From the NCBI RefSeq assembly GCF_000739875.1, contig NZ_BBJR01000061.1, positions 1-37,329 on the forward strand: a stretch of 37,329 bases of DNA, written 5' to 3'. A program made the position numbers and the translations under genes. Position 1 is the first letter of the stretch. Each line of letters starts with the position of its first letter. This DNA comes from Comamonas aquatica NBRC 14918 (GTDB lineage: Bacteria > Pseudomonadota > Gammaproteobacteria > Burkholderiales > Burkholderiaceae_C). Positions 24,911-33,343 of this stretch are shown here, in pieces. A model generated the notes under the pieces. The model was not told the origin of the DNA, searched no databases, and saw only the letters and a program-made list of their open reading frames with translations.

Positions 24911-25573
24911 ATGCGCAAGAATCTGACCCTGGCCGCCACCGTGGCGGCCGCCCTCATCCTCTCCGGCTGTGCCGCGGACGGCACCTCCGGCATGAATGAC
25001 ACCCAAAAACGCACCGCCATCGGCACCGGGGTGGGCGCACTCGCCGGCGCCGCCATCAGCGCGGCCACCGGGGGCAAGGCCGGTGTCGGCGCCGTGGCCG
25101 GCGCCGCTGTGGGCGGCATCGGTACCTACATCTGGTCGCAGAACCAGGAAAAGCGCAAGCAGGAAATGCAGGCGGCCACCCAGGGCACCGGCGTCAACGT
25201 GGTGCAGACCGCGGACAACCAGCTGAAGCTGGAGATCCCCAGCGACATCTCGTTCGACACCGGCCGCTACGACATCAAGAGCAACTTCGCCCCCATCCTG
25301 GACCGCTTTGCCGAAGGCCTGCGCACCAGCCCGAATGCCGAAGTGCGCATCGTCGGCCACACCGACAGCACCGGCTCGGACGCCATCAACAACCCGCTGT
25401 CCCTCAACCGTGCCAACAGCACGCGCGACTACCTGATGATGCGTGGCGTCAGCGGCAGCCGCATCCACACCGAGGGCCGCGGCTCCTACCAGCCGATTGC
25501 CTCCAACAGCACGAACGAAGGCCGCGCCCGCAACCGCCGCGTGGAAATCTTTGTCGGCGAGCGCGCGCAGTAA
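24911..25573 (+). CDS. OmpA family lipoprotein (YiaD-like) with glycine-zipper domain
   Basis: A 220-residue outer-membrane lipoprotein that anchors the envelope to peptidoglycan. The signal peptide ends in LSGC (Cys about 19). A glycine-zipper segment at about 37-78 (IGTGVGALAGAAISAATGGK) is followed by the peptidoglycan-binding OmpA C-terminal domain (about 108-218). That domain includes ISFDTGRYDIKS, VRIVGHTDSTGSD and LSLNRANSTRDYLMMRGV, then RARNRRVEI; the conserved Asp and Arg that bind diaminopimelate are present. ATG 24911 has AAGGA about 8 bases upstream; the frame is open from 24842 but the upstream part is not signal-like. The same order is found in E. coli YiaD. It ends near element C and a bidirectional terminator. 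Confidence 0.93.
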   Translation: MRKNLTLAATVAAALILSGCAADGTSGMNDTQKRTAIGTGVGALAGAAISAATGGKAGVGAVAGAAVGGIGTYIWSQNQEKRKQEMQAATQGTGVNVVQTADNQLKLEIPSDISFDTGRYDIKSNFAPILDRFAEGLRTSPNAEVRIVGHTDSTGSDAINNPLSLNRANSTRDYLMMRGVSGSRIHTEGRGSYQPIASNSTNEGRARNRRVEIFVGERAQ

Positions 25574-25577
25574 CACG

Positions 25578-25620
25578 CCAAAAAGCATAGCTATTGGCGC
25601 TTGATAGACAAGCACCAGAC
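25578..25620 (+). repeat. Short intergenic palindromic element, copy C
   Basis: It lies just after the OmpA-like gene stop. GCTATTGGCGCTTG and CAAGCACCAGACAGC are imperfect inverted arms around ATAGA. It resembles copy D at 16901-16957 and the opening of copy A (AAAA-N2-ATAGCT). I recall ATAGCT...GCGCTTG elements from Comamonadaceae, but cannot check. Confidence 0.5.
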
Positions 25621-25623
25621 AGC

Positions 25624-25656
25624 AAAAAGGCTCTGAATGCATTCAGAGCCTTTTTT
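25624..25656. terminator. Bidirectional terminator between the OmpA-like gene and response regulator
   Basis: A perfect palindrome of 32 bases (25624-25655): an A tract, GGCTCTGAATGC and its complement, then a T tract. It ends the plus-strand OmpA-like transcript and, in reverse, the regulator transcript whose stop is at 25739. Confidence 0.93.
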
Positions 25657-25738
25657 GATGGCGGGGTGCACAACCACCACCGCCCGACGCCATGGGACGT
25701 CCCCGCAGCGAGGGGCGCAGGGGCGCCTCCGGGCCGCG

Positions 25739-26377
25739 TTACAGCTGGCCGTGCGCCCGCAGCAGGTTGGCCAGTTCCACGGCCGATTTGACCTGCATCT
25801 TGTCGAACACGCGGGCGCGGTGCACTTCCACCGTGCGCACGCTGATGTCCAGCTGGTCGGCAATCAGCTTGTTGGGCACGCCCTCGACCACCAGCTGCAT
25901 CACGCCGCGCTCGCGGTCGGTCAGCTCGCCCAGACGGCTGAGCAGCACATGGCGCAGGGCCGTAGCCTCCAGGTACTGGGCCGACTGCTGCAGCGCCTGC
26001 TCGATGCGGTCGACCAGCACATTGTCCGAAAACGGTTTTTCACAGAAGTCGAAGGCGCCCTGCTTGACGGTCTGCACGGCGGTCGGCACATCGGCGTGGC
26101 CGGTCAGAAAGATCACGGGCACGGTCTGGATCAGGCCCTCGCGCTGCTTGAGCAGGTCGAACAGCGACAGGCCGGTCATGCCCGTCATGCGCACGTCCAG
26201 CAACAGGCACTGGGGATGGCGGGGCACGGGGCGCTCGGCCAGCATGGACAGAAAGTCTTCGGCGCTGGCAAAGCTCTCGCTGTACAGGCGCCGCGAACGC
26301 AGCAGCCACGCCAGGGCGTCACGCACATCCGCATCGTCATCCACGATATACACCGTGGCATTGGTCACAGGTTCCAT
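25739..26377 (-). CDS. FixJ/DctR-type response regulator (REC-LuxR HTH)
   Basis: A 212-residue transcription factor. The receiver domain (about 7-120) has the acidic pocket DDD at 13-15, the phosphoacceptor Asp61 in LLLDVRM, LTGHAD at 91-96 and Lys114 in CEKPFSD. The LuxR-type HTH (about 148-208) contains LTDRERGVMQLVVEG, KLIADQLDISVRTVEVHRAR and the closing helix. This is the FixJ subfamily (FixJ, DctR, TodT). ATG 26377 lies 5 bases after the kinase stop, so kinase and regulator are one pair. Targets are unknown: no dicarboxylate or nitrogen-oxide transport genes are adjacent. It ends the yhdP-nitrilase-kinase-regulator run. Confidence 0.94.
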   Translation of the reverse strand: MEPVTNATVYIVDDDADVRDALAWLLRSRRLYSESFASAEDFLSMLAERPVPRHPQCLLLDVRMTGMTGLSLFDLLKQREGLIQTVPVIFLTGHADVPTAVQTVKQGAFDFCEKPFSDNVLVDRIEQALQQSAQYLEATALRHVLLSRLGELTDRERGVMQLVVEGVPNKLIADQLDISVRTVEVHRARVFDKMQVKSAVELANLLRAHGQL

Positions 26378-26382
26378 GGGAA

Positions 26383-28434
26383 TCAGCTTAACTGGTCTTG
26401 AAGGCCCGCCACCGGCAGGCTGAAGGTAAACACCGTGCCCCGTGGGGCATTCGCGGCATGGCGCAATTCTCCACCGTGCTGCTCCAGCACGGTGCGGCAC
26501 ATGCTCAGCCCCAGGCCCATGCCCTCGTCCTTGGTGGTGAAGAAGGGGGTGAACAGCTGCTCGGCCACCTCGGGCGGAATGCCGCAGCCCTGGTCCTCGA
26601 CCGCGAACACCACGCGCTGCGCGGCGTCGTCCCACAAGGCGCGCATGTGCAGCGCCTTGTGCGCCGGCGGCGCCTGCTCCATGGCCTGCATGGCGTTGCG
26701 CGCCAGGTTCAGCAGCACCTGCTCGATCATGGTGGCGTCGCAGACTACGGGGGGCAGGCGCGGCTCGATGTCCACCTGCACCTGCACGCCCAGCTTGCTG
26801 GCCTGCATGCGCACCAGGGGCATGACGGCATCCAGCAGCTCGGTGGCGGTGATGCCCTCGTGCGTCTGGCTGCGGCGGCGCACGAAGTCGCGCACGCTCT
26901 TGATGACCTTGCCCGCACGGTCGGCCTGGAAGGCGATGCGCTGCATGGCCGAGCGCAGCTCGTGCAGGCGCTGGCGCAGGGCGCCGGCCTCCAGCCGCTC
27001 CAGGTCGCCATCCTGCGCCAGCAGGTTCAGCGAACCGTTGGCGTAGCTGGACATGGCCATCAGCGGCTGGGTCAGCTCGTGGCTGAGCAGCGAGGCCATT
27101 TCCCCCACCGTGGCCAGGCGCGCCGTGGCCTGCAGGCGCTCGTGCGAGGCCCGGGTCAGCTCCTCCATGCGGCGCTGCTCGGTGATGTCGATGAAGGCAC
27201 TCATCCAGCCGGTCTGCTGGCCCTGGGCATTGATCAGCGGGGCTTCGAAGATCAGCACCGGAAAGCGCGTGCCATCCTTGCGCATGAACACCGACTCATG
27301 GCCTTCGCGCGCCGCCGGGATGGCCCCGGCCAGGCGCCGCGCCTGCCGGCGCACGTATTCCTCGGCCAGCTCGGGCGGCCAGTAGGGGGCAAAGCTTTGC
27401 CCCAACAGCTCGTCGGCGCTGAAGCCCACCATGGCGCAGAACGCCGGGTTGACGTAGCTGATGCGGCCCTGCAGGTCGCGCGCGCGCAGCCCGGTGATGA
27501 GCGAGTCCTCCATCGCCTTGCGGAAGGCCAGGGCGTCGCCCAGGTCACGCTCGGCGCGCAGGCGGCGACGGTTGTCGCGCACCAGCACCACCAGCACCGA
27601 GCCCAGCGCAATCGCCATGCCGGTGACCAGGGCCGTCAGCACGTTCGGGAACACGCTGGGCGCGCGGTGCCAGCTGTCCATGCGCAGCACCATGGTGTTG
27701 CCCGGCAGGTCCAGCAGGTGCTGGGCCGTGAACACGCGCGAGCCGCGCCAGGCCGCGCCGACCAGCGCCAGCCGCGTGCCGTCGGGCTCGGTGAACGAGA
27801 CTTCCTGGCTCTGTGTGAGGTTCTTGCTGACCTGGGTGGTCAGGATGTTCTGCAGCGAATAGGTGCCCACCATGTAGCCCTTGATGTGGCCGGCCTCCAT
27901 CTGCGGCAGGCACACCTCCATCAGCTCGGCGCCCATGGCCTCGCCCAGGATCTGAAAGTAGCTGGGCGAATACGACGGGCTGCTGGTGCGCTTGGCGTTG
28001 GCACAGGCCGTCACCGCGTGGCTGAAGGATTCCTCGCGCAGGTCGGTGTCCCACACCACCGAGCGGTAGGGCGTTTCCGCCACCTGACGGATGTCCATGT
28101 CCTCGCCGCGCCACTCCACGCGCAGCAGTTCACGGCGCACCTGCAGCATCTCGGCCACGCGCACGCTCCACTGCTCGGGCGTGACGTGCAGGGCGTTCAC
28201 CGCCTGCAGGTCCTGCAGGTTGCGCCCCAGCGCGGAGCGGATCTCGACCACAGCCTGCGCGGCGTCGCGCTCCAGCTTGTCCTGCACCTGCGAGGCTTCG
28301 TAGCGCCCGGCCAGCCAGACCATGATGATGAGCATGCCGGCCACCAGCACGACCAACAGGGTCCACAGGGACCAGCGGCGCCAGGCGCTGTGCCAGCGCT
28401 GCCAGGGCCAAGGTTGCAGCGGATTTACAAACAA
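26383..28434 (-). CDS. Sensor histidine kinase with periplasmic sensor and PAS domain (DctS/FixL-like)
   Basis: A 683-residue inner-membrane kinase partnered with the FixJ-like regulator. TM1 is at about 22-43 and TM2 at about 262-285, with a periplasmic sensor region between. A PAS domain lies at about 305-417 (YVNPAFCAMVGFSADELLGQ), then the dimerisation domain with phospho-His452 in LSHELTQPLMAMSSYANG. The HATPase follows, with an N box near 576 (NLARNAMQAM), DQGCGIP near 614 and GMGLGLSMCR near 638. Organisation resembles DctS and FixL-type kinases; the ligand is unknown. No ATG precedes TM1 after the nitrilase gene, so TTG 28434 was chosen, with GGAG five bases upstream; it overlaps the nitrilase end by 10 bases. 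The frame is open to 28629 but that part is shadow. Confidence 0.9.
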   Translation of the reverse strand: MFVNPLQPWPWQRWHSAWRRWSLWTLLVVLVAGMLIIMVWLAGRYEASQVQDKLERDAAQAVVEIRSALGRNLQDLQAVNALHVTPEQWSVRVAEMLQVRRELLRVEWRGEDMDIRQVAETPYRSVVWDTDLREESFSHAVTACANAKRTSSPSYSPSYFQILGEAMGAELMEVCLPQMEAGHIKGYMVGTYSLQNILTTQVSKNLTQSQEVSFTEPDGTRLALVGAAWRGSRVFTAQHLLDLPGNTMVLRMDSWHRAPSVFPNVLTALVTGMAIALGSVLVVLVRDNRRRLRAERDLGDALAFRKAMEDSLITGLRARDLQGRISYVNPAFCAMVGFSADELLGQSFAPYWPPELAEEYVRRQARRLAGAIPAAREGHESVFMRKDGTRFPVLIFEAPLINAQGQQTGWMSAFIDITEQRRMEELTRASHERLQATARLATVGEMASLLSHELTQPLMAMSSYANGSLNLLAQDGDLERLEAGALRQRLHELRSAMQRIAFQADRAGKVIKSVRDFVRRRSQTHEGITATELLDAVMPLVRMQASKLGVQVQVDIEPRLPPVVCDATMIEQVLLNLARNAMQAMEQAPPAHKALHMRALWDDAAQRVVFAVEDQGCGIPPEVAEQLFTPFFTTKDEGMGLGLSMCRTVLEQHGGELRHAANAPRGTVFTFSLPVAGLQDQLS

Positions 28435-29243
28435 CGGTGCTCCAGGGCAGGCAGGCGCTGGCGCACCTGCTGCAAAAATGAGAGTTCCAGGACGGCGTAG
28501 CTGATGCCAGGCCCGGCTTGTTCCTGCTGGGCCACGATCTGCCCCCAGGGATCGACCACCATGCTCTGGCCCCAGGTCTGGCGCCCGTTCGGGTGCTTGC
28601 CGCCCTGGGCGGCCGCCAGCAGCCAGCACTGGTTTTCAATCGCCCGCGCGCGCAGCAGCACCTCCCAGTGCGCCTGGCCCGTGGTGTGGGTGAAGGCCGC
28701 CGGCACCAGCAGAATGTCGGCCCCCAGGGCCGCATGCTGGCGGTACAGCTCAGGGAAGCGCAGGTCGTAGCACACGCTCAGCCCCAGCGTCCAGGTCTGG
28801 CCGCTGCGGTCCGTGATCGCCGCCACCACGGGCGTGGCCCCGGGCTCGATCACGGCGGTCTCGTCGTAGCGCTCGCTGTCCGTCGCAAAGCGGAACAGGT
28901 GGATCTTGTCGTAATGCGCCACCTGCCTGCCTTGCGGGTCGTACAGCAGGCTGGTGTTGCGCACCTTGTGGACGTCCGCGCCGCGGATCGGCACCGTGCC
29001 GGCCACCAGCCACACGCCGTGCGTGGCGGCCATCTGCCCCAGCGCCTGCTGGACCGGCCCGGTGCCCAGCGGCTCGGCCCATGCCAGCTTGTCGGTGTCG
29101 CGCCAGCCCATGCCGCAAAAATACTCGGGCAGCACCAGCAGCTCGGCCCCTTCGCTGCTGGCCTGGGCCACCAGCTGCTGCGCCGCACGCAGGTTCTCCG
29201 CGACGTCGGGGGTGGAAACCATTTGCAAGACCGCGACTTTCAT
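28425..29243 (-). CDS. Carbon-nitrogen hydrolase (nitrilase superfamily, Nit-like amidase)
   Basis: A 272-residue cytoplasmic amidase. The catalytic triad is visible: Glu40 in LPEYFCG, Lys113 in DKIHLF and Cys158 in SVCYDLRFPELYR. The DKIHLF and RFPELY motifs and the length fit the Nit1/Nit2 branch, where the bacterial member (YbeM) hydrolyses deaminated glutathione, a metabolite-repair reaction; this is the best guess. ATG 29243 overlaps the yhdP stop by 4 bases (ATGA). The same order, yhdP then nitrilase, is common in proteobacteria. The C-terminal part shares 10 bases with the kinase start. Confidence 0.93.
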   Translation of the reverse strand: MKVAVLQMVSTPDVAENLRAAQQLVAQASSEGAELLVLPEYFCGMGWRDTDKLAWAEPLGTGPVQQALGQMAATHGVWLVAGTVPIRGADVHKVRNTSLLYDPQGRQVAHYDKIHLFRFATDSERYDETAVIEPGATPVVAAITDRSGQTWTLGLSVCYDLRFPELYRQHAALGADILLVPAAFTHTTGQAHWEVLLRARAIENQCWLLAAAQGGKHPNGRQTWGQSMVVDPWGQIVAQQEQAGPGISYAVLELSFLQQVRQRLPALEHRCL

Positions 29244-32200
29244 GGGCGTCCTCCGGGTGGGGTGGTGGGGGCCTCACTGGCCGCCGGGGCGGCGGCCGGG
29301 CGTTTGCGCACGGGATCGACCACGGGGTCGCTCCAGGTGCCGTGCAGGTGGAAGGTGCGCGTGGCCGCCTCCATCAGCGGCCCGCGCAAGAAGACCTGGG
29401 CCAGGAAGCTGCCCAGACCGATCACCGGGTTGATGGCCGTGGCCGCCAGCGACGCCGTCATGGCGTTGATCTCGGGCACCACCACCACGGTCACGTCCTG
29501 CGTCTCGTCCACCAGGCTGGCCTGGCCTTCCATCAGCACGGCGGCATTCAAGCCCTTCATCTGCAGGTTGTTGGTGCGCGCCACGCCCTGGACCACGTTC
29601 ACGTCGCCGCGGATGAAGTCAAAGGCAAAGCCCTGGCTGAAGACATCGCGGAAATCCAGGGTCACCCGCCGCGAGAGCGACTGCAGGCTGAGCACGCTGA
29701 GCAGCTTGCCCATGCCGGGCTCCGCCTTCAGGAACTGCCCCTTGTCCACCTGCAGGTGCACCGCCCCGTCCATACTCGGCCAATGCGGCGTGATGGGCGA
29801 GCCGCGCCAGGCGATATGGCCACTCAACTGGCCACGGCCATCGCGGATCACGCCCTCCATGCCGAAGCGGTCCAGCAGTTGCCCGGCGCTGTCCATGTCC
29901 AGCAGAAAACTCAGGTGCGTGGTGCGCGCAGCACCCGGGCGGGCGGCGCCCCAATAGCCATTCGCCTTCCAGCGGGCCTCCTTGGTGGTGAGCTGGAATT
30001 GCTCCAGCAACCACTCCCGCCCTGCCTCGCCGGCGCGGTTGCGGGCCTGCAGCGACAGCTGCCCCAGTGCCTTGCCCGCAATCTCCAGACGCTCCACCTG
30101 GATGTCCAGGGCCGGCAGGCTGTCCGGATCCACATCGTCCGGCGGCGCCTGGTCCAGGCGCTGCGCCTCGGCCTTGGGGATCGACAGGTGGGACAGGCGC
30201 GCAAACAGGCGCCCCGTGCTGCCGCCCGCGCTGGCGGAGCGGTATTCGACATAGCCGCCAAACTGCTGGGCCTGCAATTGGCCGCGCCAGGTGTCACCGC
30301 TGTGCACCAGGTCGGCCTGAACACCGACCAGCTCGCGCTGGCGCAGCAGCAGGCGCGGCACGCGCAGCTCCAGGCGCTGGGGCAGGTAGCTCTGGACCTG
30401 CGCCGGCACGGCGCTGGCGCCACTGCCGCCGCCCGCGTCCAGCACCGCCAGCCAGGCATCGGCATCCAGCGTGGGCCACTGCACCTGCGCCACCACCCCG
30501 CTGTCGGGCAGGCCCTGCTTGGGCCACTCGCCCAGCACGATGCGCCCGGCGAGCACCCGGGCCGGTTCGACGGACACGTCCTGGGCATACACCACCTGGC
30601 CGCGCCCGGCCACCTCCACCCGCAGCTCTTGGCGATGGGCGGCATCCAGCGTCTGCGTCACTTCCAGCCCCAGGCTGTCCTCGGCAGGTTTGTTCAGCGG
30701 GGCGGGCAAACGCAGGGCCAGGCCGCGCAGGTCCGAACGTACGACCACCGTCTGCTGCCCTTGCCTGGCCACCACGCTGACGCTGTAGGCGGCCCGGCCC
30801 TCGGCATGCTCCGCCAGCTGCGTGGCCACCGGCAAGCTGCCATCCTTCTTCAGTCCCTGGGCCGTGGCCTGCCCCTGGGCCTGGATGCGCACGCCGTCCT
30901 TCACCGAGGCCATGCCGCCGTCCAGCTTGATTGGTCCGCCCAGCGACTGCCCCTGCACCCCAGCCAAGGCAAAGCCCTGGTCGCTGAAGCGCACCTCGCC
31001 CCCCAACTGCTGCAGCAGCGGCGTGGAGGCGGTCAATTGCAGGCTGTTGCCGCGCAAGCCCAGGCGCCCCTGCACCCGGGTGCGCTCCAGGTGGTCAATC
31101 GGCAGGTCCAGCTCAAACGCCAGGCTGGCCGGACCCTGGGCCTTGGCCGTGTCCAGCGCATGCTCGGTCATGGCGGCCAGGGGCGAGGTCTGCACCACCC
31201 CCAGCAGCGCCTGCAGCGGCGCCTGGCCTGCGACCTTGAGCGTCAGGTGCGGGTGGTTCAGATCGGGAATGCGCGCCTCGATGCTGTCCATGCGCAAGGC
31301 GCCCTGGCCCTGGAAACCGGTGCGCGCCTGTTGCACCACCATGCTGTTGCCCTCGAACACCAGCGTGCCGCTCAGGTCCTGCAGCACCGGCCACGGAAGG
31401 TGGCCCGCCCCCAGCAGCCGCTGCGGGGCGAAGTCGTAGACCACGTTGCGCACCGGCGCCTGGATGTAAAAGCGCCCGCTGCCCGGCTGCTCGAACGGCA
31501 TGTCGTGCAGGTTGCCGCGCACCTCGAACTGGACTTTGCGGCCCTCGCCCTGGCGCACGCTGTCGCGCACATAGTGGCGCGCCAGCTCCGGCACCTCCAG
31601 CGGCAAGTAGCGGTGCACGCGCGCGCCATCCGCCCGCTCCAGCTCCCCGGTCAGCTGCAGATAGCCGGGCAGGCGGTCTTCCGGTGTCTCGCCCATGCGC
31701 CAGCTGCCTTGCGCCTGGCCCTGGGCATCGGCATTGGCAAAGCGGAGGGTGGGCACATCCAGCCGGAGGTGGCCACGGTCCACCCGCCAGCGCACCTGCG
31801 CCTGCAGCATGTCCATCGGGATCGCCGGCTCCTCGAACACCCCGGGGAAGTGCAACACCCCGGACTGCAGATCCAGGCTGGCCTTGCCACCGCGCTCGTC
31901 CAGCTCAAAGGTGGCATTCAAGCCCTCGACCCCGGGCAATCCGGTCCCGTGCTCGGCCGGCTGCGGCTGGACCACCAGGCCGCTGACACGTCCGCGCGCC
32001 TGGTAGTCGGTGGGCGAGACCCATTCCAGCTGCAGTTGCCGCACGGCGCCTTCGGGCTTCCAGCGCTGCAATGGGGCCAGCACCTCGGCCGGCACCGGCA
32101 AGGCCTGGACCACCTGCGCGGCCATGGCGATGTCGGCATAGTCCAGGGACACCTGGGTGCGCGGTTGTGCCGCAGGCCCCGAGGTGCGCACCTCCCAGTT

Positions 32201-33235
32201 GCTGCTGGGCCAGTGCTGGCCATCCACCTGGACAAAGCTGAAATTCTGGCCGGACAGCCGCCAGGCCTGGCCCTGCCAGTCGGCCTGCAGCCGGCCGTGC
32301 AACTGCTGCAGCTGCAAGGCCGGTACCTGGCTGTCGCGCCACTGGATCTGAGCCTGGGGCAGGGCCACGTCGGCCGACACGCCCACCGGTTGACCGCGGG
32401 CCACATCAACCCAGACGCGCACCGCGCCGCGGGCCTCGATCGCCTGGATGCCCCAGGCCTGGGGCCAGGGCAAGGCCGGTACCTGGCGCATCTGCAAGGC
32501 GGCATACCACTGGCCATTCCAGCGCTGCCACGGGGGCAGGGACGAAGGCAGCAGCGGCTGGCGGAATTCGCCCACCACCTGCATGCGCTCGCCCTCGCCT
32601 GCCACGGGGGTGGCGTCCATGCGCAGCACGTGGTGCCAGTGGCGGTTGCGCACCACCACCTCCACATCGCGCCATTGCGTGGTCTCGGGGGACTGCTGTT
32701 CGTCGGTGAACTGCACCACGCCACGCTGGATCACCAGCTCGGGCTGCTCCAGCAGCCACTCCAGGGCCCGGTTGTCCTGCGTGGCGTCGCTGGACACCAC
32801 GTCCAGGCCCGCGACCTGCCAGCGCCCGTCCTGCAGACGGCGCACGTCCAGCTCGGGGGCATCGATATACAGCTGCTCCAGCCCCAGGCGCAGCACCGAG
32901 CGCGCCGACACCGTCACCACCACCCGTTGCAGCATCAAAGCCTGGCGTTGCTGCGGGTCCATGATGGACACACCGGACAGCTCGATGGTCGGGAACAGGC
33001 CTTCCGAGCGCGCCGTGAGGGCATCGATGCGCACCGGAGCCCCCAGGGCCTGCGTCGCCAAACGCTCCACTTGCACGCGCCACTCCCCAATTCGCGGCAC
33101 AATGAATCCGTGCAGAGCCCCCCATACGCCCATCAGCACCAACCAGAACGCCAGCACCAGTCCCAAGGTCCAACGCGCCACGCGGGCCACGAGATGCAGC
33201 TTTCTTGAAGGAGGGGGAGGGCTCAGATCGATCAT
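29240..33235 (-). CDS. yhdP: YhdP family AsmA-like protein
   Basis: A 1331-residue inner-membrane anchored periplasmic protein of the AsmA-like group. In E. coli, YhdP together with TamB and YdbH carries phospholipids between inner and outer membrane. One TM helix near the N-terminus (about 24-48: WTLGLVLAFWLVLMGVW) is followed by a very long beta-rich periplasmic part, presumably a groove. Near the C-terminus stand VVVVPEINAMTASLAATAIN, GLGSFLAQVFLRGPLMEA and TWSDPVVDPV, typical of the TIGR02099 family. Length agrees with the family (about 1270 in E. coli). ATG 33235 was used; a GTG at 33247 is 4 codons earlier, and neither has a clear ribosome-binding site. It is divergent from glnE and leads the nitrilase-kinase-regulator run. 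Confidence 0.95.
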   Translation of the reverse strand: MIDLSPPPPSRKLHLVARVARWTLGLVLAFWLVLMGVWGALHGFIVPRIGEWRVQVERLATQALGAPVRIDALTARSEGLFPTIELSGVSIMDPQQRQALMLQRVVVTVSARSVLRLGLEQLYIDAPELDVRRLQDGRWQVAGLDVVSSDATQDNRALEWLLEQPELVIQRGVVQFTDEQQSPETTQWRDVEVVVRNRHWHHVLRMDATPVAGEGERMQVVGEFRQPLLPSSLPPWQRWNGQWYAALQMRQVPALPWPQAWGIQAIEARGAVRVWVDVARGQPVGVSADVALPQAQIQWRDSQVPALQLQQLHGRLQADWQGQAWRLSGQNFSFVQVDGQHWPSSNWEVRTSGPAAQPRTQVSLDYADIAMAAQVVQALPVPAEVLAPLQRWKPEGAVRQLQLEWVSPTDYQARGRVSGLVVQPQPAEHGTGLPGVEGLNATFELDERGGKASLDLQSGVLHFPGVFEEPAIPMDMLQAQVRWRVDRGHLRLDVPTLRFANADAQGQAQGSWRMGETPEDRLPGYLQLTGELERADGARVHRYLPLEVPELARHYVRDSVRQGEGRKVQFEVRGNLHDMPFEQPGSGRFYIQAPVRNVVYDFAPQRLLGAGHLPWPVLQDLSGTLVFEGNSMVVQQARTGFQGQGALRMDSIEARIPDLNHPHLTLKVAGQAPLQALLGVVQTSPLAAMTEHALDTAKAQGPASLAFELDLPIDHLERTRVQGRLGLRGNSLQLTASTPLLQQLGGEVRFSDQGFALAGVQGQSLGGPIKLDGGMASVKDGVRIQAQGQATAQGLKKDGSLPVATQLAEHAEGRAAYSVSVVARQGQQTVVVRSDLRGLALRLPAPLNKPAEDSLGLEVTQTLDAAHRQELRVEVAGRGQVVYAQDVSVEPARVLAGRIVLGEWPKQGLPDSGVVAQVQWPTLDADAWLAVLDAGGGSGASAVPAQVQSYLPQRLELRVPRLLLRQRELVGVQADLVHSGDTWRGQLQAQQFGGYVEYRSASAGGSTGRLFARLSHLSIPKAEAQRLDQAPPDDVDPDSLPALDIQVERLEIAGKALGQLSLQARNRAGEAGREWLLEQFQLTTKEARWKANGYWGAARPGAARTTHLSFLLDMDSAGQLLDRFGMEGVIRDGRGQLSGHIAWRGSPITPHWPSMDGAVHLQVDKGQFLKAEPGMGKLLSVLSLQSLSRRVTLDFRDVFSQGFAFDFIRGDVNVVQGVARTNNLQMKGLNAAVLMEGQASLVDETQDVTVVVVPEINAMTASLAATAINPVIGLGSFLAQVFLRGPLMEAATRTFHLHGTWSDPVVDPVRKRPAAAPAASEAPTTPPGGRP

Positions 33236-33343
33236 TCGTGGGTTCACCAGTGGCTGGAATTATCGCCCGCTTGCTCCGACCAGGGCAGGACATCCCGGGT
33301 AACGTCCACAGGACGCCGTGAACTCGCACAACCAGCGCCAAGC

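Noticed and set aside
29081-33208. A 1375-codon plus-strand open frame opposite yhdP
   Set aside because: Same antisense artefact: low-complexity composition, no family motif, and yhdP on the other strand is well supported.
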